From the NCBI GenBank assembly GCA_946807835.1, contig OX327709.1, forward strand, positions 22,755,501 to 22,819,500: DNA of 64,000 nucleotides. Reading direction: 5' to 3'. The notes under the pieces were generated by a model. It saw only the letters and a list, made by a program, of their open reading frames with translations, searched no databases and was not told where the DNA came from. Positions within the stretch are counted from its first letter, which is position 1. Each line of letters starts with the position of its first letter. Position numbers and translations under genes: made by a program. This document shows, piece by piece, positions 12,342 to 25,320 of this stretch. This stretch comes from Ailanthus altissimus (taxonomy: Eukaryota > Streptophyta > Magnoliopsida > Sapindales > Simaroubaceae).

Positions 12342-12441
12342 TTCTTCGATTCCCTTGTAATTAACTCTTTACTGTTTCTTTTTTCCTTCCTTTTGTTTCA
12401 CTCTTCAAAGTACGTCGTTCATAACAACTGAGGCAGAAGGG

Positions 12442-12492
12442 TTTATATAGAATGGAGTAGAGTGAATGTGATTATGGGAGAAAGGGACACGT
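12442..12492 (-). promoter_or_regulatory. Em promoter: TATA box and ABRE
   Basis: On the minus strand TATATAAA (12449-12442) lies about 100 bases upstream of the ATG. An ABA-response core ACGTGTC (12492-12486) lies about 37 bases further upstream. Em genes are classic ABI3/ABI5-regulated seed genes with ACGTG elements, so this arrangement fits. The same ACGTGTC element is kept upstream of the paralog (26175-26181). Confidence 0.7.
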
Positions 12493-12559
12493 AAGGCGAT
12501 AGACGCGCGGCGAAGGAGGAGAGATGAAGCCATGTTGCAATGACACGCACTTTTTTTTT

Positions 12560-13439
12560 TTAATAACAGAGACACGCACTTGCTTAGTCAGTAAAAGTTA
12601 GGATCTTTCATAGTAATGGAATGACACGAATACGTGTATTGTAGTAAAAGATAACAATGTAATACTCTCAATAATTACCTCCCTCGGCCTCTATAGTTGT
12701 CGACTTTCTCCGTAATTACAAGTGGGCCACTGGGTTGACATAAACCCACAAAAAGCAGGCTTGGGCACTACAAGCAACTTACTACTCCTCAGACGGCCAT
12801 CTCCACACACCATACTTACGAAAAGTTCCCATCCCAATGTTTTTAGGCAATTTTTCACCAATGGTCCATTTTATTAGATACTATTTTTTAAAACTCTATT
12901 TGAAGAATTTAATTTTTTATAGTTAAAAAAGTAAAAATTGGACACTTTATTCTTAAAAAATATTTTTTTTCACTACGAACTCAAAGCTCTTTATTTTAAA
13001 AACACTCTAAAATTAATATTTTGCAAACCAATGATTTTTGAATGTTATATTACATAGATCGGTGTACAAAAGCAATGATAATTGAATATAAATTCAAAAA
13101 ATGGTTGATAAATTTTAAAATTTTTGATGTAATTTGTAGTTTGTAAAAAAAGAGTGTAAAATTAGTTAGATTGTAAATAAAATAAGTAAAATATGATTAA
13201 ATTACATTATAAAAGAGTTAAAATAAGGTGAAAAAAAAAAATTGGCCAAACATGGAAGACTAACTTCAACATTGCCGATTTGCGCATTCACATGAAATGC
13301 AACATTTTGCATGCGAAACACACTGTGCATGATTTTTTTTTGGTTTTAAATTTAAAAATTAAATAAATTTATTTTTAACTTATTATGAATATAAATTTAT
13401 ATTTTAATTAATTTATTCAAACCTTACTTAATTAATTAA
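12560..13439. other. Intergenic stretch upstream of the Em gene
   Basis: AT-rich sequence with an additional ACGTG word at 12643-12647 (AATACGTGTATT). No coding region or element border was recognised. Confidence 0.5.
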
Positions 13440-15250
13440 ATAATATCGGAACTACACTACCGAATATAATAGTAACAACATAAAAAATTTATGACAACAC
13501 GTTAAATTTAAATTTAATGTACAAATACAAGTAACATAAAATATTAAAGAAATACACACTGACATGCAATATCAACTGTTATGCAAAAAAAAGGGTTTCG
13601 ACATATTTAGCGGTTATATCCATGTTGCTTGCAGCGATTGCACACATTCTTTGTTGGTGCTTCTTCTGACGTCTCTTAATTGATGTCGTGTTATAAAAAA
13701 TTGGATGTCAACATCTCTAAGCTTTTTTAGAACAATCTAATCTAATGGGTGACCAACCGAATTAACTGGCTCACTCTATGCATAAAATAATGACTCAAAT
13801 ATGTAATAGGGCAAATAAAGACCTTGATGTTATAATCCGGTATGTCTGCATACTACAATAGTATGAGCACAAGATAATTGCTAAAAATCAAACTTATAGG
13901 AACTGCTTGAATTCACCGGAATGTTTACTATCTATTTCTACTTCCATCCTTCATGAAAATGCGAGAATGATCTATTGAGTAAACAGTCATGCGGGTGGAC
14001 TTATCATTATACTTCCAAACCTTACAATGGGCTCAATTCATTAAAAAATTTGCATATCTTTTATAGCCTTCAGTCTCTAAAAAATTAATTTTTTACATTA
14101 ATTCTCAAATCCACTAAATCAAGGTAGTCACTAGAAGCCCACATGCCTCCTTAGCAACAACATTAATGTTATCTACAATGTTAATGGCTATGATATCATA
14201 TATTCTGAATGCTCACTGATTTAGCTCATTTGGGAAAACCAATCTCATCTTCTAAGTATTTTGTTGCCTTCAGTTTTATCTCATACATCTTCTTAATTTG
14301 CTCTTGAAAATCAGCAAGGTAATATGCCTTCGCAGTAACAAAGAGAAAGTCAGGAATCCATTTTTCTTCTTCTTCTTCGATGGTATGTTGTGACTAGATT
14401 TCATTTCAAATTATATATGTCATGATATGCAATAGGAAATATCTCTCGAATGGCCTTCTTAATATTTACTTGTCGATCGAATACAAATACAAAATTCTTA
14501 AGATCACTAAAAATTCCTTGAAGTTTGGCCATAAATCATGCTTAGGAAACATCTTTGCTCGAATCAACAATACCTCATGCTAGTGAAATGTTTTGATTGT
14601 TTCTATATTTACAAACTGCCACAAAACATTATACTCATATATGCACCTTTAAAAAATATTCCATCAACTACAATAATTGGTCAGATGAATGACTGAAAAC
14701 CTCTAATGTATGGTTCAAGTCCCATAAAGAAATACTTAAAGTGATTGCAATCGCCAATTTTCAAATAAGTAACCGTACTTGGGTTCTATTGTTCCAAGAC
14801 ATAGTACTATGCAATAAGTAATCTAAACGAAGACTCTAGCGTACCTTGTATCAACCTGTATGCATGCTCCTTAGCTCGCCAAGCATTAAAGTAAGTTATC
14901 TCCACACCAAACTCTTCATGTAAGTATGCTTAGATCTCATTGTAAAGTCAACTCATTAATGTTAACTTATTATTCATGAAATTTCTAATAATTCGACTCT
15001 TCACTTACCGGTGACCATCGATCAACCGGTTCAACTGATATGTGTGATCTGCATCAATTTTGCACAAGATATTATGCTTCTTGGCTTTTGTTGACACTGC
15101 ATATAATTGGCATTCGCATATTTTATAATCATATTTTGCCTTAAAATGATTTAAAAATTTTTTTCCCTGTGCCTCCACTCTCCACTCTCCACTCTCATGA
15201 ACGAGAATGTGGCATGCGAATTTTTTCACAGATCTAATTTTTCAGATCCA
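13440..15250 (-). pseudogene. MULE transposase (mudrA-type) remnant
   Basis: Minus-strand translation across shifting frames follows the same protein as the MULE at 51505-53981. From 15229 down there is an N-terminal segment ending DADHTYQLNRLIDGHR, then a tract equivalent to REEFGVDITYPTAWR (near 14900) and a catalytic-Asp tract IVVDGIFFKGAY (near 14660). A NIVDNIN tract near 14180 replaces the usual Glu motif. A zinc knuckle VCNRCKQHGYNR ends the remnant near 13640. Dozens of stops and shifts mean it is dead. Its N-terminal side is bounded by solo LTR copy 2 at 15380. No TIRs were identified. Confidence 0.75.
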
Positions 15251-15379
15251 ACCTAAATTTTGCAAATTTTCTCTTCCATTTGCTTATAATCGTTGTACCC
15301 TTTATTTTATTTTCTATTTGCTTTCAAGCCATCCTTAAAAACCTCAACATCCTTTTGTAAAGAAGTCCTCGTTCCAAGT

Positions 15380-17484
15380 TATTTGATTTTATGCTCATGT
15401 GCCATCCTAATTTTACATGAATATTGTATTTTTATACTTATGCAATAAATAAATATTTCATTAAATTGTCAATTATTTCTTATAAGGTAAAATATTTGTA
15501 ACATTTCGGACATTATATTGATCTGAAAGAGTTCAAATCAGGAATAAAAAATTAAAACCTTGTCTAAAATGGGACAAAGACTTGGGAATATACTAACAAT
15601 GACATAATTGCAAAGAGTTGCTAGGAAATGTCATTGTGCAAGTATATTTTTGAATTATAAGTTTCTGATCTATATTCACTTACACAGGGTTTATCAAATA
15701 GAACTGTTTAATATAGATCAGTGTATATTTATATCTGGATTGTCCAGATGGTTAATCTTAGTAGACCATGAGCTTAGTGGAAGCTTGTATATATATACAG
15801 GTATTCAGTAAGGACTGGATACTGAACAAGACTCAATGAAGACCTCCAATGGATATCTAATAAAACTGTCAATTGAGGGTCTTCTCAAGTTAAGTAGTAT
15901 TCATGGTCCCTTAACCTAAGCACCGTGGTGGGCTTGTGAGTGATCCACCATACTTAGGTTCCACACATGTTAGAGACCTTTCATGGTCTGACCGCTGAGT
16001 GTCGTTGAATATGGTCCGATGCTCATGGAGTTCAGTAAGTGTATATATGGAGTCCATTAGCTCATATGGATGAGTTAACTATCCAAATGCTACAAGTTTA
16101 TATTCGAGAAAGTCTTATGGTCATAAGTATTAATATCAAAAAAAAATTTCCCATGGTATAAACAATATCGCAAAGAAATTTATGGATATTGTTTATCGGA
16201 ATACAAATCGAGGAGATAAGTTTATGGTTGAGCAATAAGAGACTTAACGGTGTTGATCTATGTCTTCGCTCTTCCAAGATATATATGACGAAAGGATTAT
16301 AAGAATATGAATTAACCTTAACTTGTATGGTTCAACGTACCATTTTGTATTATCCATAACGTGTGTATAGAGCATCGGTTATGGACTTACTGAAATGTAC
16401 CGTAAGACAAAATGAGTGTGAACTTAGGGAGTCTCACTATATGAAGAGTACTCATTGAGCACATGGATAATGTACTGGATTAAATTGTTTGATCCGATAA
16501 GTTTTCAGAAAATATGATTTTATTACAGAGTCTCTCAGAGAATAGCTAAGGTTTAAGTGTTAATCCTAACATTGTGCCAAATGAGACTTGACACTTTTAT
16601 CTACTTAGTGTATGACTCAAATTGTGCCAATAATTTGTATGAGTACTAAATTGGCCATTGGTGGATAAAGTTATGAAACAATTGTTGTTTCATAATATAT
16701 TTCATTTGGCCATTTATTTATTTTAGAGTTTCTCAGGAAATAAGTATCAAACCTAAGATTGTGCCAAATAAAACATGACATTTTAATCTACCAAGTGCAC
16801 GCTTTAAATTATGCCAATAATTTATATGAGTATTAATTTGAGCATTAATAAATAATGCTATGAAACAATTATTGTTTTGTAGCATATTAAATTCGATCAT
16901 TGTTGTATTAAAATGAATTTGATTCTTTAATTTATCAATTTATTGCCATTTATTGTAATACTATTAGCTAATTTAAAAGATAAAGGCTAAATATTTAAAT
17001 GCAATTGAAGCAAAGAGATTGAATTTGATTCAATCTTCATATAGATGGCAACGAATTTAAGTTTTATAACCACCCTTTTAAATTCACCACCAAGCCAAGC
17101 TTTATGATTAACCAATTTAGTTGCCTTGTCATGCTTGCCATATGGCAAAAAGTTGCCTGTATAAATGTATAGCCGAGAGAAGCTGAGTAATGAATTGAAT
17201 TATTTTTAGTTTTTTTAAAAGGTTGAGTGTTAACCTTAAAAGCATCTGAGAGACAAATAAACCAGAAGCAAGGAGTTGTTTCGAAGATTTTGAATGGGAA
17301 AGCTACCAGTCTAACTTGAGGAAGCCCACCTTATCCACAACTAGACTTGCTCACAAGCATGCTTCAAGGGTGAGTACTTAATCTCATTAGTGTAATGAGA
17401 TAATTATTTCATTGCGTAAAATGTAATTATTAAATTATTTAAGAATATACACAATCACTTGAAGCACGACACATGCACACAATA
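15380..17484 (+). mobile_element. Solo LTR, family S, copy 2
   Basis: Aligns with copies 1, 3 and 4 over its whole length (2.1 kb), for example at GGATACTGAACAAGACTCA (15809) and GTGGGCTTGTGAGTGATCC (15931). The first bases have decayed relative to TGTTGGGATTTGTG. A TATA-like TATAAAT lies near 17160. The internal block of about 170 bases with GTGCCAATAATTTGTATGAG occurs twice, at 16520-16690 and, diverged, at 16722-16870. Possible target duplication CCAAG (15375-15379) versus ACAAG (about 17490). Confidence 0.7.
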
Positions 17485-18305
17485 CCCACACAAGTTACAA
17501 GACAAGAGATCTTTTCAACATCTTTCTTTTTCTTTCATTCCCGAAAACAAGAAGATCAATTTAGATATCTATCTAATATCGAATTTATATCTATTTATGA
17601 TTTATATATATGGTTTATATATATATATATATAAATCAGATCGTGGCTTCATGTATCAAATATTTTCATATTAAAGCATACGATCTTTTTGTTTTGTTCT
17701 GACAATGTGATAAGAGAGGGAGTAATCACCTCATTTCTCTCTCATTCGCCTAATTTTTCTTTATAACTTCACCATATTATACCTTGATTGTATTTCAATG
17801 CTATAATATATTTCAAAATAAAGCACAATTTCAAAAAAAAAATCTATCATTTCAACTTAAATATACATTATACAACAATAAAAAATGTCTTACTTTTGCA
17901 AATGATTTACAACTTCAAATCTACTTCATTATAATGCTGAAATATATTTTTAGAGATGGATCTACTAAAACTTGATTTGATTTTGTGTTTTTAGTTTTAC
18001 AAATCTTTTGTTTATAACTATATTGTATATATGAGGGTAAATATGTCTATTTATCATTCATTTGGCTTATAAAGATTAGCCTCCTATTATGTGGTAAAAA
18101 AGAAAATTAATTAATATTAATGACAAATTCTAAAAATTCTCATGTTTTTATTGCTTAATAAAATATTAACAAAACTAATTAAAATATATATCTTTAAAAA
18201 AACTAATCAAAATATCATTCTTCAAATATCTTTTTTTCCTTTAACTTATAGAGGATGACTTTAAACTCAAAGTTCAACATTAGTTAATACATGATTTCTA
18301 ACAAA
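17485..18305. other. AT-rich intergenic stretch
   Basis: Includes a TATA microsatellite around 17600-17632. The short ORFs here (17459-17674, 17784-17975) lack any recognisable domain and sit in low-complexity sequence. Confidence 0.5.
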
Positions 18306-18515
18306 AGTAGTGTTATATTTACATAATTGATGTATAAAGTTTGTATTTTAATTGATGTGTCATCAATCGATAACTATCACATAGTTGTTGATCTTTTATT
18401 TTTTATCAATATAATAGTTATATAATACCAATTGATAATAAACAAATTAGATGTCATGTCAATTAGGATACAAATTTTGTATTCCAATTATATAAGGTTA
18501 GCAGTAACATTACTC
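18306..18515. mobile_element. Small TIR element (MITE-like), copy 1
   Basis: The ends are inverted relatives: AGTAGTGTTATATTTAC at the left and, read in reverse, AGTAATGTTACTGCTAACC at the right, with further inverted similarity inward (GTATTTTAATTG versus GTATCCTAATTG). It is 210 bp long and non-coding. The left end resembles the right end of the element at 46764-46977. Confidence 0.45.
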
Positions 18516-18899
18516 TTACTAACAAATTATGTTTATAACCATTTCAAACAATCTTTCCAATTAATATCATTTGTTCATATATTATTCTTAAATATAATTT
18601 CTTTTTAAATTGACAAAAATTTATTAACTAAATAAAATGATAAAATCATCCATAACAAGGATTTGATAGCTAATTTGGAATATCTCTCAGTCAGAAAAAA
18701 AAAATCACTGTTGAACTTTAAAGTCAATCTAACTAGCTTATATGTGCTCTATTAAAGATATAATACTTAGCACAAGGTTGGATTATTTGCACTGTCAACT
18801 ATGTGTTTGATTAATAAACTCAATTGTCAAATAAAAGTATGTGTCTGAGCCTTAAAATTTCTTATAACTTTAAAGCGTATAGATCTTAACTATTATCCT

Positions 18900-20668
18900 A
18901 TATTATCCTATCGACATTCATCCTCTAACTTTTTTAAGTAAGGTCATATTTATCTTCTCTACCAGACTATTCTATTGCGGTATTGATCTCATAGTTTTGT
19001 GTCTTTTAATTCTATGTTTGGCACAAAAATTATCCAACTCTTTGTTGCAATATTCGAGACCATTATCCGTTCTTAATCTCTTAATTTTTTTTTTAATTTT
19101 AACTAGGTCTTCCATATTTTGAATAACTCAAAACACTTATTCTTTGCTCTTCAACACATATATCCATAATTTTTTTAAATAATTATCAACGAATGTGAGA
19201 AAGTATGTTGCCTCACCAAGAGTGATTGTCTGCGCTGGCCCTAAAGATCTGAGTGTATATAATCAAAAGTGTGATTTATCTTGTGCTATCTAGTATTAAA
19301 CCTTACACTATGTACTTTTTCAAGTATACAATACTCACAAAATTCTAATAGTTTGAACTTATTTTCATCAAACACCATTTGATCATATAAATCCTTTCGG
19401 TTCCTTTCATCTAGGTGAGCTAACCTTAGAGGGTCTGCCTATTCCAATTATCTGCAGAGAACGATGCAAAACTATTCACTGTCTTTCCTTTTAGCACATA
19501 CACACCTTTGTGCTATCACCTCTCATCACAACTATAAAACCTTTCAACACTCTCATAATCCCTCTTTTAACTCTAATAGAACACTCATTCTAGTCTAACA
19601 TACACACGGAGATCAAATTTCTCTTAAGGTCGGGAACATACATAACTTCTAACAACTCTATCACTTTTTCATTATGTAACATAAGTTTAACACTATTAAT
19701 TTTCATCACTTGACAAACCGTGTCATTCCTCATTAACACTTTACCACTATTAATAGACTGAAAGTTAGTAAACAATGATTTATTCGACACATGTGAAATG
19801 TACAACTAGAATTTAAAATTCATTCATCAAAACTCTTACCATAAGAAGCTACAAGAGTTTTTACGCTGTCATAGCTATCTTCATAAGCTAAAACAGCATC
19901 TGCCTATTTTTTTTTCTGTCCTTAGCTTTCTTCTCAAGACAATCTTTTATGAAGTGCCATTTTTTCTTGCACTTTCTAAAATAGCCCCTGAACTTTGATC
20001 TCAAGCTTTTCTTTAACTTTTCTTCTTTATGTCTAGGTTTTTCTCTTGCAGATAATCCTTCTACATCAGCCTCTATCTTATTTTCTAATTGCTTTGAGTT
20101 TAAAGATGATTTGACATCCTTTATAATTAAAATTTCTATCGTAGAGTAACGTATCAATAAAGTGCTCATAACTATAGGGAAGAAAACTCGACAAGATAAT
20201 TGCCTTATCTTCATTTTTAATCTTCACATCAATAGTCTCTAGATCGATTATAATTGTATTGAAGGCATCTATATATTCTTTAGTTGGTGTCCCTTCTAAC
20301 ATGGACAACTGATAAAGTTTCTTCATTATATGTAAACGGTTGGCCAACGACTTTGTCATACAAAGATCATTCAACTTCTTTCAAAGACCAATAGTTTTTC
20401 TCTCATCGACAACCTTCCTCAAAACCTCATCGCTCAAGGACAGATCAATTATAGTACGAACTATTTCTTGAATTTTTTTTCTCTCTGCTTTAGTTTTAGA
20501 TGACCTTAGCTTCTTTTTACTAAAATGACCTGCAGTCTTCTTTATGGCCAAGTCTAATCTTTGGCTCACCAGAAATGCCACCACTTTAGCCTTCAATAGA
20601 TTAAAGTCATTCTCACCGTTGAATTTTTGTACTTCATACTTGAGTGTGGTCATGATATCTAAAATATT
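18900..20668 (-). pseudogene. Copia-B gag-protease-integrase remnant
   Basis: Minus-strand fragments in copia order. Gag is at 20725-20078, including an N-terminal tract with KFNGENDFNLLKAKV. A zinc knuckle CRKCKKKWHFIKDC (C-x2-C-x4-H-x4-C) lies near 19960. The protease-linked tract VPDLKRNLISV is near 19600. A GAG-pre-integrase region spans about 19350-19450. The integrase core has LRTDNGLEYCN near 19060 and ends about 18900. Frame breaks separate the pieces, and reverse transcriptase and the 3' LTR were not found, so the element is truncated. Confidence 0.8.
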
Positions 20669-20680
20669 ACTTTGATACCA
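20669..20680 (-). other. Copia-B primer-binding site
   Basis: TGGTATCAAAGT on the minus strand matches the initiator-Met tRNA binding site of plant copia elements and lies directly after the LTR. Confidence 0.75.
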
Positions 20681-20682
20681 AT

Positions 20683-21480
20683 TTATAGGCAGAAACACTT
20701 CACAGAAGTATAAATAATGCAACAAACAATGGAGAAATTATAGTAGATATAGAAAGATTAAAAGAAAGAACACAAGTAATTTATGTGGTTTGTCAATTGC
20801 CTACATCTACGGTGGATTAAGATTTTGCTTCTATTACTGAATCACAAACCACTCACAAAATATGGTTATACAAGTATCACAAAACTCATAAAGAACTTTC
20901 TCTCTCTAGAAAGGGATTTCAACAATTGCTCTCTCAATTGTATATTTTGTTACAAGCCAAAATAAGGCCCTTATATAGTCTATATACGTCCTAAGTTAAC
21001 CTAGTCTGAATTGGAACAAAATACGATGTTTAAGACAACTTAGAAGTTCTAAATTAGGGTTTAGTCACACTAGCCCACGACGCTAGCTCTTGAGCACTGC
21101 GGCACTGTGATCTCTGCTTCCAGTGCTGTGGAGTTATCATTTTAGCAGTGAGTCATTGGGACCTAGAGTTAGGCATTGCGGCACCACACAGAGTGTCACA
21201 ACGCCCCAAGTTCTGTAACTAGCATTGTCCACTGTCGTGGCCTTCAACTTGTTCTTCGTGTTTCAAAGCTCTTCGCGCCTCTGCATCTTCTCTATATATC
21301 CCCTACTTATTTGGCTCGACTTCAACTCTTTTTTAAGGTGATTTTTAATCAACTTGTTCTTCGTCTTAACTTAGTCATCTTTAATTTCTTTTCTATATAT
21401 CTCTTTTCCTCTCTGTGATTGTTCTTGTACTTTTAATATTCTTTCCAATAAAAGAAAATCACCAATTATACAAAAAATTT
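20683..21480 (-). repeat. Copia-B 5' LTR
   Basis: Read on the minus strand it has a TATA box (CTATATAAGG near 20975) and an R-region stretch with the words GTAGGCAATTGACAAACCAC found in related copia LTRs. The U3 has GC-richer degenerate motifs (GCACTGCGGCACTGTG at 21096-21111) like those of copia-A and copia-C. The inner edge at about 20683 is set by the primer-binding site; the outer edge is approximate. Confidence 0.6.
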
Positions 21481-22137
21481 ATTTATATTTTTTTTACAAT
21501 TTATTGTCCACTGGGTCAAATCAACAACAACTACTAGCTCCTGTCCAGTAGCAAGTGCTTCAACTTTTCTCAGTAGTCTCCATGACAGTTAGCTTGGATG
21601 CTACCACAACTCCCTTTCTTTGCATCACCGTTGTTACATCATTGCCTGCACCAACCACCACGAAGCCCTCACCAAATCTCTTCCGCACACTCAATTCCTC
21701 ATACATAATAAGGAATCAAGATTTTAATTTAGTTATTTAGTTTAAATTAATTTGTTTTCCTTTTTAAATAAATTTATATCCTATTAGTATTTGAATTCGT
21801 AAGTCCTATTAAAGTTTATTTTTCTTTTAAATTTATTTTTTTCTTTTATAATTTATTATAAACTCTATATATACTTAAGCATTCATCAATAATAATATAA
21901 TATAATATTTTCTTTTTTCTCTAAATTTCTATAAAAAAAGCTATTTTTTTCTTTTATATATATATCGATTTTTATTTTTATTTTTATGCATCTTCCATGA
22001 ATAGCTCCCAAGTAAACTTATGCAAGCCATGTCCTAGTTTTGTTTTTGGTACCATTTATAAGTATCCAAGCGTTATAAAAAGTTTTAACTTCTCAATTTT
22101 CAAGCGTTATAGAAAAAATTTATCTTCTTCTTATATT
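21481..22137. other. Intergenic stretch, nothing recognised
   Basis: A plus-strand ORF at 21555-21740 has no domain, no conserved features and no splice context, and is not supported as a gene. Confidence 0.45.
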
Positions 22138-22555
22138 CAACCATGCAAACAATGGTAATCTCAATCACTATGAGTTTGACATGGAATACAATAATTTTAC
22201 AAAACAAACAAATTAATGATATCAATGAGAATCATATCGATATCGAATAATCAATATAAGATATTGGCTTGACAATTAAAAAGATAGAAATGGCAAACAA
22301 CAACACTAATACAAGTGATGATGAGAAGCCATCCAAGAAATTAAACTTAAATAATTATTAGGACTTAGGAGGTGATATTGCTTATTCAAATTATCAGAGC
22401 ACAAAATTGTAAATGGGTTTATTGAGAAAGAGAGTGGAAGATAATAAAAATGTTAAGTAACGATAGTTTTGATATTGAGTTGGATTTATATAGAATATAA
22501 TATAATTCTAAAAATTTAAAAGAACATTCCAAAATGAGGTGTTATTACCCCAATA
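22138..22555. repeat. Dispersed repeat R1, copy 1
   Basis: About 420 bp that recurs at 33201-33555 in the same orientation. Both start CAACCATGCAAACAATGG and share AGATATTGGCTTGACAATTA, a TTGATATTGAGTTGGATTTAT-like tract and the closing GAGGTGTTATTAC. It has no coding potential, and the parent element is unknown to me. Confidence 0.6.
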
Positions 22556-23329
22556 TATATCATCACCCTCTCATTAAAAATAATTAAAGAAGACTTGCTG
22601 CTAGATAGTTGAGTATTTGTAGTACCTTTTTTATGTATACACAAAAGAATAATAGTGTTTTTTTAAAAGAATATTCTAATATTTTTTTGTGTCATAATTA
22701 ATTTTTTTAATTTTTAAACTTAGTTGTTACGTAATTTCATTACTTAATAATTATTTAACATATCATTTTAAATATATTTTATTATATCGCTTTAAAAATA
22801 TAATACAAGTCTATAAGAAAAAAAAAAGAACAGAATGAATTTAACCAAAAAAAATAGACAGAAAAATAAACATAAATTTCTATTAGTGCAAAGAGATAAA
22901 TAGATAAAAAAAAATAAAGTAGTAACAATTAAAACTAAGGTAGAATTTGGGACTGTATATAAAGTTTTTTTTTTTTAATAGTCAATCAAGAAAAGTTATT
23001 GAAAAAAAATTATCAAAATAAAGTGACACAGTGCTAAAACCACGTAAAATATAAAAAGCATATAATAAATATCACCACCTAATTACAATATAATTTATAT
23101 TTTATTAATATATAATACTCAAACATTTAATTCATATTATATTTTTAATATTACGAAAGATATCACTAATATTAAAAAAAAATTATTGAAACACCATCTA
23201 ATTATATTCTTGTCATATATAATAGATGAAGGCACAGAATGCTATTCTCTTAATCTTATTAAATAAGAATTTATTTATAATTTTTTTACTAAAGTAAGAT
23301 ACTTCCCTTCTTTAAGTAATAAGGCATTT
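22556..23329. other. AT-rich intergenic stretch
   Basis: A-rich and T-rich runs with stops in all frames. No element border or gene seen. Confidence 0.5.
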
Positions 23330-25320
23330 ATTGATTTGGTAGGCCAACAAGATTTTTTTTCTACACACCATCCGTAAAGCTATACTGGAAGAATAAGTAT
23401 TGCACTGTCTTCCTATCATTACCATAAAGTGGATAATTTGTTAGTAGGTTAAGACCTTATTTAGCCAGTTTCCGTTGGTAGATAATTGGTCCTTCAATAC
23501 CAAACAAGTGATAAAACTATACTTTGGGATATATTGTGGGCCCTAAAGTAACTATACTACCCACCGTGAGTTTTTTATTTGTCAAGATCCTTCATGCACC
23601 AGCAATTAAAAATTTCTTATTTGAGTAGTCATTCCAAATTATTATATCCTCTCTAGTAGCAATAATAGAAAAATTTATGACGTATATAATCTTAAGCTCG
23701 GGCAATGTACTCATCCAAATGGTCGAGTAGGTTCTAAGTCCTATTACGTCAAAGGTTTTTGACTTTTACATCACGTAAAATATCAGAGTCTCTAATATTG
23801 ATGTGAGAAAATTTGTCTCTTATTGACTCACCATTCAACCATGGCTCACACAAAAAAGAATATAGATATATTACCCAATTCATAACTAAACAGCTTCTTT
23901 ACGTTGGATCTCAATTCTAGTAAGTTCTATCACACCTAACTACAATCTAATAATTTTTTTATCCCTAAAAACTCAGTCTTCTAAGTTTATTATCAGTCAC
24001 TCATCTGGCTCATAAAGAAGATATCACAGCCAGCAAATCTCATATGTATTTGATGACTGCTGCTTGATTCTAAGTATGAATGGATTTTATTCCTAACCTC
24101 TTTTCCTCTTGGTATTACAAACATTAGCCCAAGTGACTAAGCCTCATTTTTTTCTATGAATCGTGTCTATCACATAAGAACTTTCTACAAATACATTCCA
24201 CTTACTTTATAACTTTTTTTGAAGGACAAAAATAGAGCACTAGTAGATATTTATACTCATTAATATAGAATTAATCAGTTGTAGTCACCCTATGTATTAC
24301 AACATCTTACCTATCCAGTTGGAGATTCTTACAGTCATTTTACTAATCAATTATTGACAATAATCTTTTTGGAGTCTCCCAAAAATTAAGAAGACACCTA
24401 AATATTTCATTGATAGCATATCACATTGAAACTGGGTCAATTGCAAAACAACTTCCTTTGTGGAGTCGGGGACATGGCCAAGGAATATTAAGTTCTTATT
24501 CACATTTAGTTGCAAATCGGATGCCTTGTGAAAGTTATCCAAAATTTTTTTGAATTTGCCAACAAAACTTGCATCACCATGAGAGAATAGGAACAAATCA
24601 TCAGCAAAGATCAAGTGTTTCAACTTTATTCTTTTACATCCCTTATAGAAGATAAACTGATTTCAGGAATACAATCCAAGCTTTTACTCAAATACTTTAT
24701 TGCTAGTATAAACAACAAATGGAATATAGGGTCTCTTTGCCTAAAACCTCTCTTCCCTGAAAAAAAAAAAAAAACTCTAAGCTATCATTCACCAATATAA
24801 AGAGCATATAAAATCTTACACGACACATGATTATCCGGATGAATAAGAGAGGAATTTAAAGCACTAGTAATATTTTTTAAAAAAAATCTCAAGAAACTAA
24901 ATCGTAGACCTTTCACAAATTAATTTTAAGAACACAATTAAACACTCTACTTTTTCTATCATATCCTCTCATCAATTCATGAGTTAAGATAACATTATCA
25001 ATAATTATCTTATAAGGGATAAAAGTAATTTGGCTAGGGCACACTACGTGGCCAATAAACTTTTTTAATTTAAATGTGATTATTTTTATAATATATTTAT
25101 ATAAGACAATACAGCAGCATGTTATTGGTCTATAATCTCCAAATCCTGAAAATTAGGCACCTCGAGAACGATAATCATAACAATAACATTAATAAAGTTA
25201 TAAATTTAACCTATAACAAAGAAGTGTTGTAAAAAAATATCCAAGATTTACTCAACGGTGGTATAAACTTTTAAAAAATAAATATTTAAAGTGCAAGTAA
25301 TCTGGCTATAAATTAACAAT
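23330..25320 (-). pseudogene. L1-type LINE fragment (reverse transcriptase and zinc-binding region)
   Basis: Minus-strand translation in shifting frames follows a plant LINE ORF2. A VPNFQDLE tract (near 25160) is followed by HELMRGYDRKS and VLKIN (24930-24980), then FRQRDPIF (near 24740). FADDLFLFSHGD is at 24573-24608 in the longest open piece (24351-24623), and TVRISNWIGKML lies near 24310. The zf-RVT-like end reaches about 23330. The FADD catalytic motif is intact, but many stops and shifts occur elsewhere. No poly(A) tail or target duplication was found, so both ends are approximate. Confidence 0.78.

Noticed and set aside
21555..21740. Small Thr/Ser-rich plus-strand ORF
   Set aside because: No start context, splice pattern or homology recognised; composition typical of chance ORFs.
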